NCBI RefSeq assembly: GCF_014193515.1
Contig: NZ_BLXX01000002.1
Span: 186,001 to 250,000, forward strand
Reading direction: 5' to 3'
From: Geomonas silvestris
Lineage (GTDB): Bacteria > Desulfobacterota > Desulfuromonadia > Geobacterales > Geobacteraceae
Length of the DNA stretch: 64,000 nucleotides
Of the stretch, positions 35,761 through 44,284 are shown piece after piece. The notes under the pieces were generated by a model. That model saw only the letters and a program-made list of their open reading frames with translations, was not told where the DNA came from and did not search any database. The translations under genes and the position numbers were made by a program. Each line of letters begins with the position of its first letter. Within the stretch, counting starts at the first letter, position 1.

Positions 35761-37080
35761 CTAGCCCTGGTACCCCTGGATGATGGAGGCGAGTTCCGCG
35801 ACCGCCGCGTCGACCCCCACCGCGTCCGAGATGTCCTGCTTCAGGTAGGCGACCATCTGGTCCATCTTCGCCACCGCGTAGTCGATCTTCGGGTTGCTCC
35901 CCATCTTGTAGGCCCCGATGTTGATCATGTCCTCGGCCTGCCGGTAGGCGGCCAGGACCTCCTTGAACTGCCCGGCCAGCCTGCGGTGCTCCGGCGTGGT
36001 GACGTCGGACATGACGCGGCTGGCGCTGTTTAAGAGGTCGATGGGGGGATAGATGTTGCGCGCCGCCAGTTCGCGGGCGAGGATGATGTGCCCGTCCAGG
36101 ATGCTGCGCATGGCGTCCGAGATCGGCTCGTTGAAATCGTCCCCCTCGACCAGCACGGTGTAAAGGCCGGTGATCGACCCCCCCTGGAAGTTGCCGGTGC
36201 GCTCCAGAAGCCTCGGGAGCGCGGCGAACACACTCGGGGTGTACCCCTTGGTGGTGGGGGGCTCGCCGATCGCCAGCCCCACCTCGCGCATCGCCATGGC
36301 GAAGCGGGTGGCCGAGTCCATCATGAGGAGCACCTTCTTCCCCTGGGCCTGGAAGTACTCGGCGATGGTGGTGGCGATGTAGGCCCCGCGCATCCTGACC
36401 AGCGGGGGCTGGTCCGAGGTGGCCACCACGACCACCGACTTCGCCAGACCCTCCTGCCTCAGGTCCTTCTCCAGGAACTCCCTGAGCTCGCGGCCGCGCT
36501 CGCCGATCAGGGCGATCACGTTGACGTCGGCCTCGGTGTAGCGGGCGATCATCCCGAGGGTGGTCGACTTGCCGACCCCGGACCCCGCCATGATGCCGAC
36601 CCTCTGCCCCTCGCCGCAGGTCAAAAGCCCGTTGATGGCCCGGATCCCCAGGTCGAGCGGCTTGCGGATCGGCCGCCTGAGCATCGGGTTTACCGGTGCG
36701 GCGTAGATGGGGTATTCGTCGGCCACCGTGATGGGGCCCTTGCCGTCGATCGGCTCGCCCAGCCCGTCGATCACCCGGCCCAGGAGTTCGGGCCCCACGC
36801 CGAGCGCCGCCTTCTCGCGCCGGACCGAGATCAGGCTCCCAAGCCCCACCCCGCGCAACTCACCCAGCGGCATGAGCAGCGTCTTGTTGTCGCGAAACCC
36901 CACCACCTCGGCGGGGATGGGATCGGCCCCCTCGGAGTGCACGTCGCACAGGCTCCCCACCGCGGTCTCCGGGCAGTACCCCTCGATCACCAGCCCCACC
37001 ACCTGGGTGACCTTGCCGTGGAAGCGGACCGGCTTCGCGCCCTGCACCACCTTCAGGTATCGGCTCAGGTCAATTCCCAC
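35761..37080 (-). CDS. fliI: FliI, flagellum-specific export ATPase
   Basis: The 439-residue protein has Walker A AGSGVGKSTT, the ERGRELREF segment, Walker B KVLLMMDSATRFAMA and the F1-beta-like GSITGLYTVLVEGDDFNEPI block. It energises unfolding and delivery of export substrates with FliH and FliJ. The GTG at 37080 is used because the conserved N-terminus (GIDLSRYLKVV) begins here and GGGGGG/CAGG precedes it; the open frame above is a shadow of fliH. Overlaps fliH by 11 bp. Confidence 0.96.
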   Translation of the reverse strand: MGIDLSRYLKVVQGAKPVRFHGKVTQVVGLVIEGYCPETAVGSLCDVHSEGADPIPAEVVGFRDNKTLLMPLGELRGVGLGSLISVRREKAALGVGPELLGRVIDGLGEPIDGKGPITVADEYPIYAAPVNPMLRRPIRKPLDLGIRAINGLLTCGEGQRVGIMAGSGVGKSTTLGMIARYTEADVNVIALIGERGRELREFLEKDLRQEGLAKSVVVVATSDQPPLVRMRGAYIATTIAEYFQAQGKKVLLMMDSATRFAMAMREVGLAIGEPPTTKGYTPSVFAALPRLLERTGNFQGGSITGLYTVLVEGDDFNEPISDAMRSILDGHIILARELAARNIYPPIDLLNSASRVMSDVTTPEHRRLAGQFKEVLAAYRQAEDMINIGAYKMGSNPKIDYAVAKMDQMVAYLKQDISDAVGVDAAVAELASIIQGYQG

Positions 37081-37816
37081 CCTGCCCCCCGTGCCGCAGG
37101 CACCTCTCTTCGCACAGGCGGCGATAGATCTGGTCCAGCTGGCTCTCGACGCCGGCATCCAGGGTGCCGCGCGCGGTCTCCACCAGGCAGCCCCCCGCCG
37201 GGAGCGCGGCATCCTCCTTGAGGGAGACCCGTCGCTTCTCCCCCGGGGAGACGGCGAACTCCGGGCGCTGCACCACCATCTGGTAATCAGCGGGGCTGAG
37301 CCGGACCACCACCTCCCCGGCGTCGGAGGCGAGTTCTACGGCCCCCTGCACCACCGAGGCGAGGATCCAGGGGTCGCAGGAGAGCTCGCGCTGCAGGACG
37401 GTCCGGGCGATCGAGACGGAAAGCTTCAAGAGGTCCTCCTCCGACTCCTGCAGGATGCGCCCCCTGATGGGCCCCGTGGCCAAAAGGGCCTGGGCCAGTG
37501 CCTCGCTCACCTTGGCGAAGTCCTCCTCGGCCTGGCGCCTCCCTTCCTTGAGCCCCTCGGCGTGGGCCTGCTGGATGCGCCGCAGCGCCTCTTCCTCGAG
37601 GATCATCGGGGGCTGGTAGACCTCCTCCTCCTCGACTTCCTCCTCGGGCTCGACCTCCTCGTCCTCGCGCCCCAGGTTGACGGCGCGGAACGGTTCCGGC
37701 GCGGGCGGCTCCACCACCTCCCCCAGGGGTCCCAGGGTGTAGCTCGGCGGGAGTTCCGCCCCTTTCCTGATGATCTTAGACGAGGACATCGTCGGCCCCG
37801 CGACCCGCGATGACAA
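37070..37816 (-). CDS. fliH: FliH, regulator of the flagellar export ATPase
   Basis: The protein has about 248 residues. A Glu-rich low-complexity stretch lies at about 50-66, a helical region with AEGLKEGRRQAEEDF (about 85-105) recalls the FliH glycine-repeat segment, and a C-terminal V/F-ATPase E-subunit-like domain contains LVETARGTLDAGVESQLDQI. The start at 37816 has AAGG 5 nt upstream; an ATG at 37789 (MSSSKIIRKG) is an equally plausible start and would shorten the overlap with fliG to 14 bp. Confidence 0.88.
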   Translation of the reverse strand: MSSRVAGPTMSSSKIIRKGAELPPSYTLGPLGEVVEPPAPEPFRAVNLGREDEEVEPEEEVEEEEVYQPPMILEEEALRRIQQAHAEGLKEGRRQAEEDFAKVSEALAQALLATGPIRGRILQESEEDLLKLSVSIARTVLQRELSCDPWILASVVQGAVELASDAGEVVVRLSPADYQMVVQRPEFAVSPGEKRRVSLKEDAALPAGGCLVETARGTLDAGVESQLDQIYRRLCEERCLRHGGQGGN

Positions 37817-38768
37817 CCTTCCCTTCCTCCTCCAGCTTCCGGACGATTTTGATGATCTCGGACTGGGCCTTCTCCACGTCGGAGAGGCGTACCGGGCCCA
37901 TCACCTCGAGGTCCTCCTTGATCATCTCGGCCGCGCGGCTCGAGATGTTGCGGAAGATCTTCTCCTTCACCTCGTCCGGCGAGGTCTTCATGGCGAGGGT
38001 CAAGGTGTCGTTGGACACCTCGCGCATGATCCCCTGGATGCCGCGGTCGTCCAGCTTGAAGATGTCTTCGAAGGTGAACAGGTGCTTTCTGATCACCTCG
38101 GCCAGAGGCGGCTTCATGGAGTCGAGCTTGTCGAGGATCTTCTTCTCGCGGCTTCTATCGAGGTGCCCGAACATGTCGACCACCTTCTCGACGCCGCCCA
38201 CCTTGAAGCGCTGCACCCCGCCCAGGGCGGTGAGTTCCACGCGGATCACCTCGTCGATCTCGGCCAGGATCTCCGGCGAGACCTGGTCGACCTCGGCGAT
38301 GCGGATCACCACCTCGGCCTGCAGTTCCTGGGGGAGCAGCGAGATGATCTCGCTGGTCTGCTTCGGCTTCAGCTTGGCGAGGATCACCGCGATGGTCTGC
38401 GGGTGTTCCTGGGAGAAGAAGTTGGCGATGGTGCGCGGGTCCATGGTGGACAGCAGGTCGGTCATGTCCCCGATGCCGGAGGTGCGGATCTCGTTCAGCA
38501 GGGACTCGGCGCGCAAGGGGCCGAGCGCCTTCTCCAGGATCTTCTTGACGAACTCCTCCCCCTGCGAGAAGAAGCCGGTCTCCGGGTTGGTGATGTCGGT
38601 GAACTCGGCGACCACCGCGGAGATCTCCTCGCGGGTCACGTGGCCGAGCTTGGACATGCTCTGGCTGATCTTCTTGATGTCGGTGTCGTCCATGTGGCCG
38701 AACACCTTGGCCGTCGCCTCGGGTCCCAGGTAAAGAAGGAGTATCGCGGCTTTCTCAGCTCCCGTCAT
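37776..38768 (-). CDS. fliG: FliG, flagellar motor switch protein
   Basis: The 330-residue protein has N-terminal MTGAEKAAILLLYLGPEATAKVF, the middle EHPQTIAVILAKLKP (EHPQ motif) and LDRSREKKILDKLDSM. The C-terminal torque helix has RGIQGIMREVSNDTLTLAMKTSPDEVKEKIF (in pieces), with charged residues that meet the stator. It sits between the MS ring (FliF) and FliM. Confidence 0.97.
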   Translation of the reverse strand: MTGAEKAAILLLYLGPEATAKVFGHMDDTDIKKISQSMSKLGHVTREEISAVVAEFTDITNPETGFFSQGEEFVKKILEKALGPLRAESLLNEIRTSGIGDMTDLLSTMDPRTIANFFSQEHPQTIAVILAKLKPKQTSEIISLLPQELQAEVVIRIAEVDQVSPEILAEIDEVIRVELTALGGVQRFKVGGVEKVVDMFGHLDRSREKKILDKLDSMKPPLAEVIRKHLFTFEDIFKLDDRGIQGIMREVSNDTLTLAMKTSPDEVKEKIFRNISSRAAEMIKEDLEVMGPVRLSDVEKAQSEIIKIVRKLEEEGKVVIAGRGADDVLV

Positions 38769-38823
38769 GCACCACCTCTAGGTTCTGCGCGACGCCTTTG
38801 GCGTGACGCGCGTCAATAAATCG

Positions 38824-40392
38824 TCAGTCTTTGCGGCTCAGCCAGTTCTGGAGGATCTGGGCGACCTGGTAGGGGTCCTGCTTCACCTTCTCGATCAGCT
38901 CGAGCTGGGTGATCCTCATGGCCTCCTGCTCCTTGTTGGCCTGCTCCACCAGCTTGATGGCGTCCAGGTCGGGAATCGGGATCAGGCTCTCCTGGTGCGG
39001 CTCGGTCTTGAGCACCTTCAAAAGCGGGCGGATCACGAACAAAAGCAGTGCGGCGAAGCCCAGGGCGATAAGGCCGTTTTTCATGAGGGCCTGCAGGATC
39101 GGCGCGTCCCACCAGCGGGGCGCCTCGCCGGCGGCGTCGCCGGTCTCCTGGAAGGGGATGTTGGCCACGGTCACCTGGTCGCCGCGCTCGGCGTTGAAGC
39201 CGACCGCGCTCTTCACCAGGGCCTCGATCTTCTGCAGCTCGTCCGGGCTCCTCGGCTGGTACTTGGGCTTCGCGTCGGGCTTGGCGCCCGGGGCGAGTTC
39301 GTACTTGCCGTCCACCAGGATGGCCACCGATACCTTGGAGAGGCTCCCCACCGGCTCGATGATGCGCGAGGTGGAGCGGCTCACCTCGTAGTTCAGGGTC
39401 TCGTCGCTCTTGGAGCCCCCACCCTGGGTGCTGGACGCGGCGCCGTTTTGGCGGTTCAGGTTGGACTGCACCCCGGGGACGCCGGAGGCGGTCGTGGTGG
39501 TGGATCCCTTCTCGTCGCTTCTCTGCTCGCTTCTCACCGCGCTCGCGTCCGGGTCGTAGCGCTCCTCGAACTTCTCCACCTGCTTGAAGTCGAAGTTAGC
39601 CGAGACGCGGGCCACCGACTTGCCGCTCCCCACCACGCGGTCCAGCAGGCTCTGCAGCTTCTCCTCCTCGGCCCTCTCGAAGGCGAGCTGGGTCTCCTGG
39701 CGCGCGCCGGAGAGCTTGCTGGCGGGGTCCTGGACCGAGGCCTTGCTGAGCACCTTGCCGCGGCTGTCCAGGACGCTTACGTGGTCGGGGTCCATCCCCT
39801 CGATCGAGGAAGCCACCAGGTGCACCACGCCGTTCACCTCGGCTTCCCTCAGGGTCCGGTTCGCCTTCATCTTGAGGACCACCGAGGCGGTGGCGGGCTT
39901 CTCGGAGTCCTTGAACAGGGACTTCTCGGGGAGCGCGAGATGCACCCGGGCCGACTCGACCCCGGCGATCTGGGAGATGGTCCGCGACAGCTCGCCCTGC
40001 AGCGCCCGCTGGTAGTTGAGCTTCTGCACGAACTCGGTCATGCCGAAGTTCTTGCGGTCGAAGATCTCGAACCCGACTCCACCCCCCTGCGGGAGCCCTT
40101 CGCTCGCCAGCGAGAGCCTGAGCTCGTGCACCTTCTCCGCGGGAACCAGGACGGCCTTGCCGTCCTCGGTGATCTGGTAGGGAACCTTCTGTTCCTTGAG
40201 CTTCTTGACGATCTCACCGGCGTCCTCGCTGTTCAGATTGGCGAACAGGGGGCGGTAATCGGTCTTGTTCGCCACGCTGATCAGCGCGGCGAAGGCAAGC
40301 AGCGTCACCAGGGCGACAGCGCCCACGATCAACCGCTTGGCGGTGTTCAGGGCAAGAACGGGTTCCAGTAGTTTTTTAAGGCCTTCCGGCAT
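38824..40392 (-). CDS. fliF: FliF, flagellar MS-ring protein
   Basis: The 522-residue protein has membrane helices at about 20-40 and 425-445. Between them are two ring-building motifs (RPLFANLNSEDAGEIVKKLKEQKVPYQI in pieces; YQRALQGELSRTI and AGVESARVHLALPEKSLF), and the cytoplasmic tail binds FliG. It forms the base ring on which the motor assembles. Upstream of fliG by 55 bp. Confidence 0.97.
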   Translation of the reverse strand: MPEGLKKLLEPVLALNTAKRLIVGAVALVTLLAFAALISVANKTDYRPLFANLNSEDAGEIVKKLKEQKVPYQITEDGKAVLVPAEKVHELRLSLASEGLPQGGGVGFEIFDRKNFGMTEFVQKLNYQRALQGELSRTISQIAGVESARVHLALPEKSLFKDSEKPATASVVLKMKANRTLREAEVNGVVHLVASSIEGMDPDHVSVLDSRGKVLSKASVQDPASKLSGARQETQLAFERAEEEKLQSLLDRVVGSGKSVARVSANFDFKQVEKFEERYDPDASAVRSEQRSDEKGSTTTTASGVPGVQSNLNRQNGAASSTQGGGSKSDETLNYEVSRSTSRIIEPVGSLSKVSVAILVDGKYELAPGAKPDAKPKYQPRSPDELQKIEALVKSAVGFNAERGDQVTVANIPFQETGDAAGEAPRWWDAPILQALMKNGLIALGFAALLLFVIRPLLKVLKTEPHQESLIPIPDLDAIKLVEQANKEQEAMRITQLELIEKVKQDPYQVAQILQNWLSRKD

Positions 40393-40490
40393 GGCGTCCC
40401 CATCTCGTAGGTAGGCGTACCTCCCGTCGGGGGAGGATTGCAGAGGTAGCGCCGGCGGGGGTTACCCGCCCAAGCGTCCGTCGAAACCGG

Positions 40491-40796
40491 TTAGACCGGC
40501 ATCCTCATGATTTCCTGGTAGGCCTCCACGGCCTTGTTGCGCACCTGGGTGAGCATCTGGAACGAGACGCTGGCCTTTTCCACTGCCAGCATCACCTCGT
40601 GCAGCCCCTTGTTCTCGCCGGTGGCGAGCCCCTGGATCGACTTGTCCGCGCTGTTTTGCAGACCGTTCACCTTGCCGACCATCTTGCTTAACAGGTCCCC
40701 GAAGTCGTTGACCGCGTTGGGGACCGCCTGGTCCTGCTGGACCGGGAAGGCTTGGGACAGACCGCCAGAGATGCCGGAGACGGCAGTGATTTCCAT
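40491..40796 (-). CDS. fliE: FliE, hook-basal body complex protein
   Basis: The protein has 101 residues; FGDLLSKMVGKVNGLQNSADKSIQGLATGE and EVMLAVEKASVSFQMLTQVRNKAVEAYQEIMRM (in pieces) match FliE. It links the MS ring to the proximal rod and is the first exported subunit. Position flgC-fliE-fliF is standard. Confidence 0.95.
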   Translation of the reverse strand: MEITAVSGISGGLSQAFPVQQDQAVPNAVNDFGDLLSKMVGKVNGLQNSADKSIQGLATGENKGLHEVMLAVEKASVSFQMLTQVRNKAVEAYQEIMRMPV

Positions 40797-40835
40797 GAGA
40801 TACTCCTTGAAAAACGGGTAGTTGTTGTGTGGTTG

Positions 40836-41270
40836 TTAGCGGCCCAGGTCCAGGGTCTTGAGGGCCATCGCCTTGGCGGCCTGCGCCGCGGTGACGTTGG
40901 CCTCATAGCTGCGGGTGGCCGACACCATGTCCGCCATCTCCTCGACCACGTTCACGTTGGGATAGGCGACGTAGCCGTTCGCGTCGGCGTCCGGGTGGGT
41001 CGGTTCGTACTGCAGACGGGGCGGGTTCGGGTCCTCGCGCACCTGGCTCACCTCGACCTTGCGGGCCGCGGCGGCCTTCCCCAGGGCGGCGCCGAAGGAG
41101 CTCTTCTCCGCGGGGGTCGCGGTGAAGATGGCGTCCTTGCGCCGGTAGGGCCCCCCCTCGGCGCTGCGGGTCGAGTTCACGTTGGCGAGGTTCGAGGAGA
41201 TCAGGTTGATCCTGGTGCGCTCCGCGCTGAGGGCCGAGGAGCTTATGTCGATAGAGGAAAAGAAGTCCAT
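40836..41270 (-). CDS. flgC: FlgC, proximal rod protein
   Basis: The 144-residue protein has FSSIDISSSALSAERTRINLISSNLANVNSTR at the N-terminus, RPHP-type YEPTHPDADANGYVAYPNVNVVEEM and a C-terminal rod helix (ATRSYEANVTAAQAAKAM). It forms the rod with FlgB, FlgF and FlgG. Starts directly after the flgB stop. Confidence 0.96.
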   Translation of the reverse strand: MDFFSSIDISSSALSAERTRINLISSNLANVNSTRSAEGGPYRRKDAIFTATPAEKSSFGAALGKAAAARKVEVSQVREDPNPPRLQYEPTHPDADANGYVAYPNVNVVEEMADMVSATRSYEANVTAAQAAKAMALKTLDLGR

Positions 41271-41690
41271 TTAGAGGGTCCCCCTGATTGCCTGCTTCAT
41301 CATCTCGAATTTCTTGGTCAAGAGCTGGATGGAGGCGTTGTACATGATCTGGTTCTCCGACAGGCGGCCCATCTCGTTTTCCAGCTCCACCGAGTTGCCG
41401 TCGGGGCTTGGCGCCTTGCCGGGGACCTCGACCACCTCGCCGGTGACCAACTCCAACCGGGGATTCCCCTGCCCCTTGAGCGGGATGTGGCGTGGGTTGG
41501 TGAGCGAGCCCTTCCCCCCCTTCTTGAGCGCCCCCTGCAGTTCCTTCTCGAAGCTCAGGTCGGTCGGGGTGTAGCCGGGGGTCTCCGCGTTGGCCACGTT
41601 GGCCGCGATGAGTCCCTGCCGCTTCGACCTCAGGTCCAGCGTCTTGCCGAGCAGCTCGATGGAGCCGCCGAAGATTCCGTTGACAGGCAT
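41271..41690 (-). CDS. flgB: FlgB, proximal rod protein
   Basis: The protein has 139 residues, with GSIELLGKTLDLRSKRQGLIAANVANAETPGYTPTDLSFE and the C-terminal IMYNASIQLLTKKFEMMKQAI. ATG 41690 has AAGGAGG upstream; the in-frame upstream extension covers the promoter. First gene of the flgB-flgC-fliEFGHIJ unit. Confidence 0.96.
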   Translation of the reverse strand: MPVNGIFGGSIELLGKTLDLRSKRQGLIAANVANAETPGYTPTDLSFEKELQGALKKGGKGSLTNPRHIPLKGQGNPRLELVTGEVVEVPGKAPSPDGNSVELENEMGRLSENQIMYNASIQLLTKKFEMMKQAIRGTL

Positions 41691-41724
41691 GCCTTCCTCC
41701 TTGTACCAGTGCACAGCCTGCAGC

Positions 41725-41740
41725 AGCAAAAGCCGTACCA
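41725..41740 (-). promoter_or_regulatory. Sigma-54 promoter of the flgB operon
   Basis: The minus strand reads TGGTACGGCTTTTGCT, one change from TGGCACG-N4-TTGCT, with exact spacing. It lies 35 bp before the flgB ATG, giving a leader of about 20 nt. Confidence 0.85.
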
Positions 41741-41797
41741 GAGACCGAGGCGCGCAGTTACAGGCACTTGCGCCGCCCGAGTCATGGTTTTGACAGG

Positions 41798-43891
41798 CTA
41801 GGGGAGTTCCCCGGCGATTTTCAGACGCCAGCCCAGGTCGGCGAGCGACTCGCTGGCGAGCTTGGCCCAGGTGCCGGCCTCCTTCATCTTGACCACCTCT
41901 TCCCAGGCAGCCTTGGCCTCGCGCACCATCTTCAGCTGCAGGTAGATCTCCCCCATCTTGTACCGGAACAGGGCGGCGTTCTCGCCGCCGGTCACCTTGA
42001 GCCCCGCGCGGCAGGTCTCGAGCGCCGCGGGGTACTGCTTCAGCGCACTGCGCCCGTTCAAGAGCATGAGGTAGCTGTCCGCCAGGAGGTTGCTCCCGGC
42101 GGGGGGCGCGGCGCAGAAACGGCTCAGCGCCCGCTCGGCCCCGGGCCAGTCGTTGCCGGCCACCAGCGCCTTGCCGAGGTAGTAGTTGCTCTCCGGGGAG
42201 AGCGCGCTGCGTCCCTTCTGGTTCAGGAAGGCGAGCTCGGAGGCCACCTGCTTCAGGTCCCCCTGCTCGAAGGCCATGCGCGCCAAAAGCTCGTGCAGGC
42301 CCTGGGTGCGGGGGTCGGACGGGTAGCGGGCCAGGAAGCTGCGCGCGCTCGCCTGGGCCAGGGGGCGGTTCCCCACCGCGAGCGCGTCGTCGATCAGGCG
42401 CCCCAGCATGAAGGGGGCGGAGCCGCCGGCCCAGGGGCGCTCCAAGAGGTAGCCGAACAGGGCGAGCTCCTGGTTGAGCATCCCCGCCTTCTGGCAGGAC
42501 TGGGCCAGCCGGGGGGCGAACTCCGGATCGGCGAAGCAGCGGGTCAGGTACTCCTTGTTCTCCAGGGCGAGCTGCACCAGCTCCTGGTAGCGGCGCCCGG
42601 TCCAGCTCTCGCCTAAGGCCGGCACCAGCAGTTCCTCGCGCATCTTCTTCACGATGGTGGAGAAGATGCCGCGCGGGTAGCGCTGCTGGTACGCGATGGC
42701 CGTGCCGAGCCCGGCGCGGGCAGGGCCGTAGAGCCCCTGCACCAGGGCGAGCTTGTAGAGCGCCTCGTCGCGCAGCGGGAAATCGCAGGGGGAGCCGTAG
42801 ATCTGCTGGTAGCGGTCGGAGAGTTCCTGGTAGCGGTCCCGGGAGATGCTGAACAGCTCGCCGTCCACCAGTTTCATGCGTGCGCGCTGGGCCGGGGGGG
42901 TGCCGGCTGCGTGCGCCGCCACCGTGCGGTAGAGGTTCCGGGCCTGGGCGGCGTTGCCGTGCCGGGCGGAGAGCTCGGCCAGGCGGTTCACCAGCTGCGG
43001 GACGTAGCCGGTGCCGGCCATGCGGCCGACCAGGTCTCCCAGGAGCCTGCGGGCGCCCTGGTAGTCTCCGCTTCTGGCCTTCAGGTCGGCGAGCGTCTGC
43101 ATAAGCTCCGGGGACTGCCCGGGGTACTCCGGCCAGAGCGCGGCGGCCGCGTCATAGGCCTTGCGCGCCTCGTCGTAACGTTCCAGCTGCACCAGCGCCT
43201 GGGCGCTTCTGAACCCTGCCAGGGCGCGCACCTGCGGGCTCTTTCCCTGGAAGTTGGCCAAAAGCTTCAGCGCGTCGCTTGCCTTTTCCTTGTAGAGTGC
43301 CCCCTCGGCCAGCTCGAAGAGCTTCACCTCCTGCTCCGGGAGCAGGCGCTTCAGGGTCTTGGTATCGGTGGGGGTGAAGGGGAGCGCGGCCGGCGCCGGG
43401 GTGCTGTAGTCGCGCACGAACTGCTCGACACCCGAGAGGATCGGCTCGCGCCCGGGGAGGACGTCCACGCGGTTCGGGCGTTTCAGGGACGGGCCGATGT
43501 CCAGGGTGAGCACGGTGGGGGCCACGAAGTCGACCAGCGCCACCCCGGTGTCGGGCTGCCGGGTCGGCACGGTGAGCTGCAGGTGGTCCTGACGCGAGGA
43601 GCAGATGATCCCCCCCAGGTTCTGGTCGCGGTAGCCGCGCAGCCCCTTGAAGCCTGGGGCGTCGGCCTGCCGCACCAAGAGGCGCACCCGGTCGCTGCCA
43701 CGGGTCAGCTGGTAGTCCGGGGGAGCCTGGAAGAACAGCTCGACCCGGGTGAAGCCGTGGTGGGGCCGTACCTTGATGCGCAGCAACCGGTTGGCCTCCT
43801 CGCCCCGGGCGGTGCCGGGGAGTGCACAGAGCGCGACCAGGAGCAGCCAGAGGTGCCGGCGGGTTTGGGCGGTAGCGAGCAAAGAAGTCAT
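41798..43891 (-). CDS. TPR-repeat secreted/periplasmic protein at the head of the flagellar cluster
   Basis: About 697 residues. There is an N-terminal signal peptide (LWLLLVALCALPGTARG) and an AMIN-like beta domain (about 30-130, RIKVRPHHGFTRVELFFQAPPDYQL). Many TPR-like helical pairs (YDEARKAYDAAAALWPEYPGQ, SGDYQGARRLLGDLVGRM, PAALETCRAGLKVTG) run to the end. ATG 43891 is preferred over an in-frame TTG at 43921: the candidate sigma-54 promoter (43904-43919) lies between them. No Shine-Dalgarno is seen. A role in flagellar placement or assembly at the envelope is inferred from position only. Confidence 0.8.
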   Translation of the reverse strand: MTSLLATAQTRRHLWLLLVALCALPGTARGEEANRLLRIKVRPHHGFTRVELFFQAPPDYQLTRGSDRVRLLVRQADAPGFKGLRGYRDQNLGGIICSSRQDHLQLTVPTRQPDTGVALVDFVAPTVLTLDIGPSLKRPNRVDVLPGREPILSGVEQFVRDYSTPAPAALPFTPTDTKTLKRLLPEQEVKLFELAEGALYKEKASDALKLLANFQGKSPQVRALAGFRSAQALVQLERYDEARKAYDAAAALWPEYPGQSPELMQTLADLKARSGDYQGARRLLGDLVGRMAGTGYVPQLVNRLAELSARHGNAAQARNLYRTVAAHAAGTPPAQRARMKLVDGELFSISRDRYQELSDRYQQIYGSPCDFPLRDEALYKLALVQGLYGPARAGLGTAIAYQQRYPRGIFSTIVKKMREELLVPALGESWTGRRYQELVQLALENKEYLTRCFADPEFAPRLAQSCQKAGMLNQELALFGYLLERPWAGGSAPFMLGRLIDDALAVGNRPLAQASARSFLARYPSDPRTQGLHELLARMAFEQGDLKQVASELAFLNQKGRSALSPESNYYLGKALVAGNDWPGAERALSRFCAAPPAGSNLLADSYLMLLNGRSALKQYPAALETCRAGLKVTGGENAALFRYKMGEIYLQLKMVREAKAAWEEVVKMKEAGTWAKLASESLADLGWRLKIAGELP

Positions 43892-43903
43892 GAGGGGTGT
43901 TAA

Positions 43904-43919
43904 GGCAAAAGGCGTGCCC
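43904..43919 (-). promoter_or_regulatory. Sigma-54 promoter candidate for the TPR gene
   Basis: The minus strand reads GGGCACGCCTTTTGCC; the core GGCACG-N4-TTGC is perfect, while the outer T and final W are changed. The start site would fall about 2 nt from the ATG at 43891, implying an almost leaderless message. Confidence 0.5.
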
Positions 43920-43950
43920 AATCTCGTAACGCCGACTCGGAGGGGGGGAA

Positions 43951-43967
43951 GAGGGGTTCGAACCCTC
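43951..43967. other. tRNA T-arm-like hairpin, no complete tRNA
   Basis: GAGGGG-TTCG-AACCCTC reads as a 5-bp stem with a TTCGAA loop in both directions. No matching D-arm, anticodon arm or acceptor partner is found within 80 bases on either strand. Confidence 0.5.
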
Positions 43968-44026
43968 TCCAGGGGGGCAATGCGCCCCAGGCGGGGGTGC
44001 CGGGGAGGCCAAGCGGCGCCCCGCCA

Positions 44027-44061
44027 GTCAAAAAAACCGCAGCGGGAGATGTTTTTTTGAC
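44027..44061 (-). terminator. Palindrome with A7/T7 arms
   Basis: Perfect 11-bp arms (GTCAAAAAAAC and GTTTTTTTGAC) enclose a 13-bp core with a small CCG/CGG stem. It lies 224 bp past the stop of the CheC-receiver gene. It could terminate in both directions or be the remains of a small mobile palindrome. Confidence 0.55.
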
Positions 44062-44284
44062 GTCTGTCCGGGGTGCTCCACGCATTTGGTGCTTGCGCCG
44101 TCGCGCCCCGGGCGGGTGGCGCCGGATGCAGCTAGCGGGTGGGGTGGCAAGGGCGGCGCGGCACGTCGCAGGCTCCGCCGCGCTCGGTGCGGAACCGGGG
44201 AGCGCTGCGGGAGCCGAAAAGCGGTCTAGTGAGGGAAACCTGCGGAGGGGGTCCGGGAGGAGGATCGGGCGGCGCTGCCGCCGG

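Noticed and set aside
43940-44010. A tRNA gene
   Set aside because: Only a T-arm-like hairpin is present; no acceptor, D or anticodon arms could be matched on either strand.
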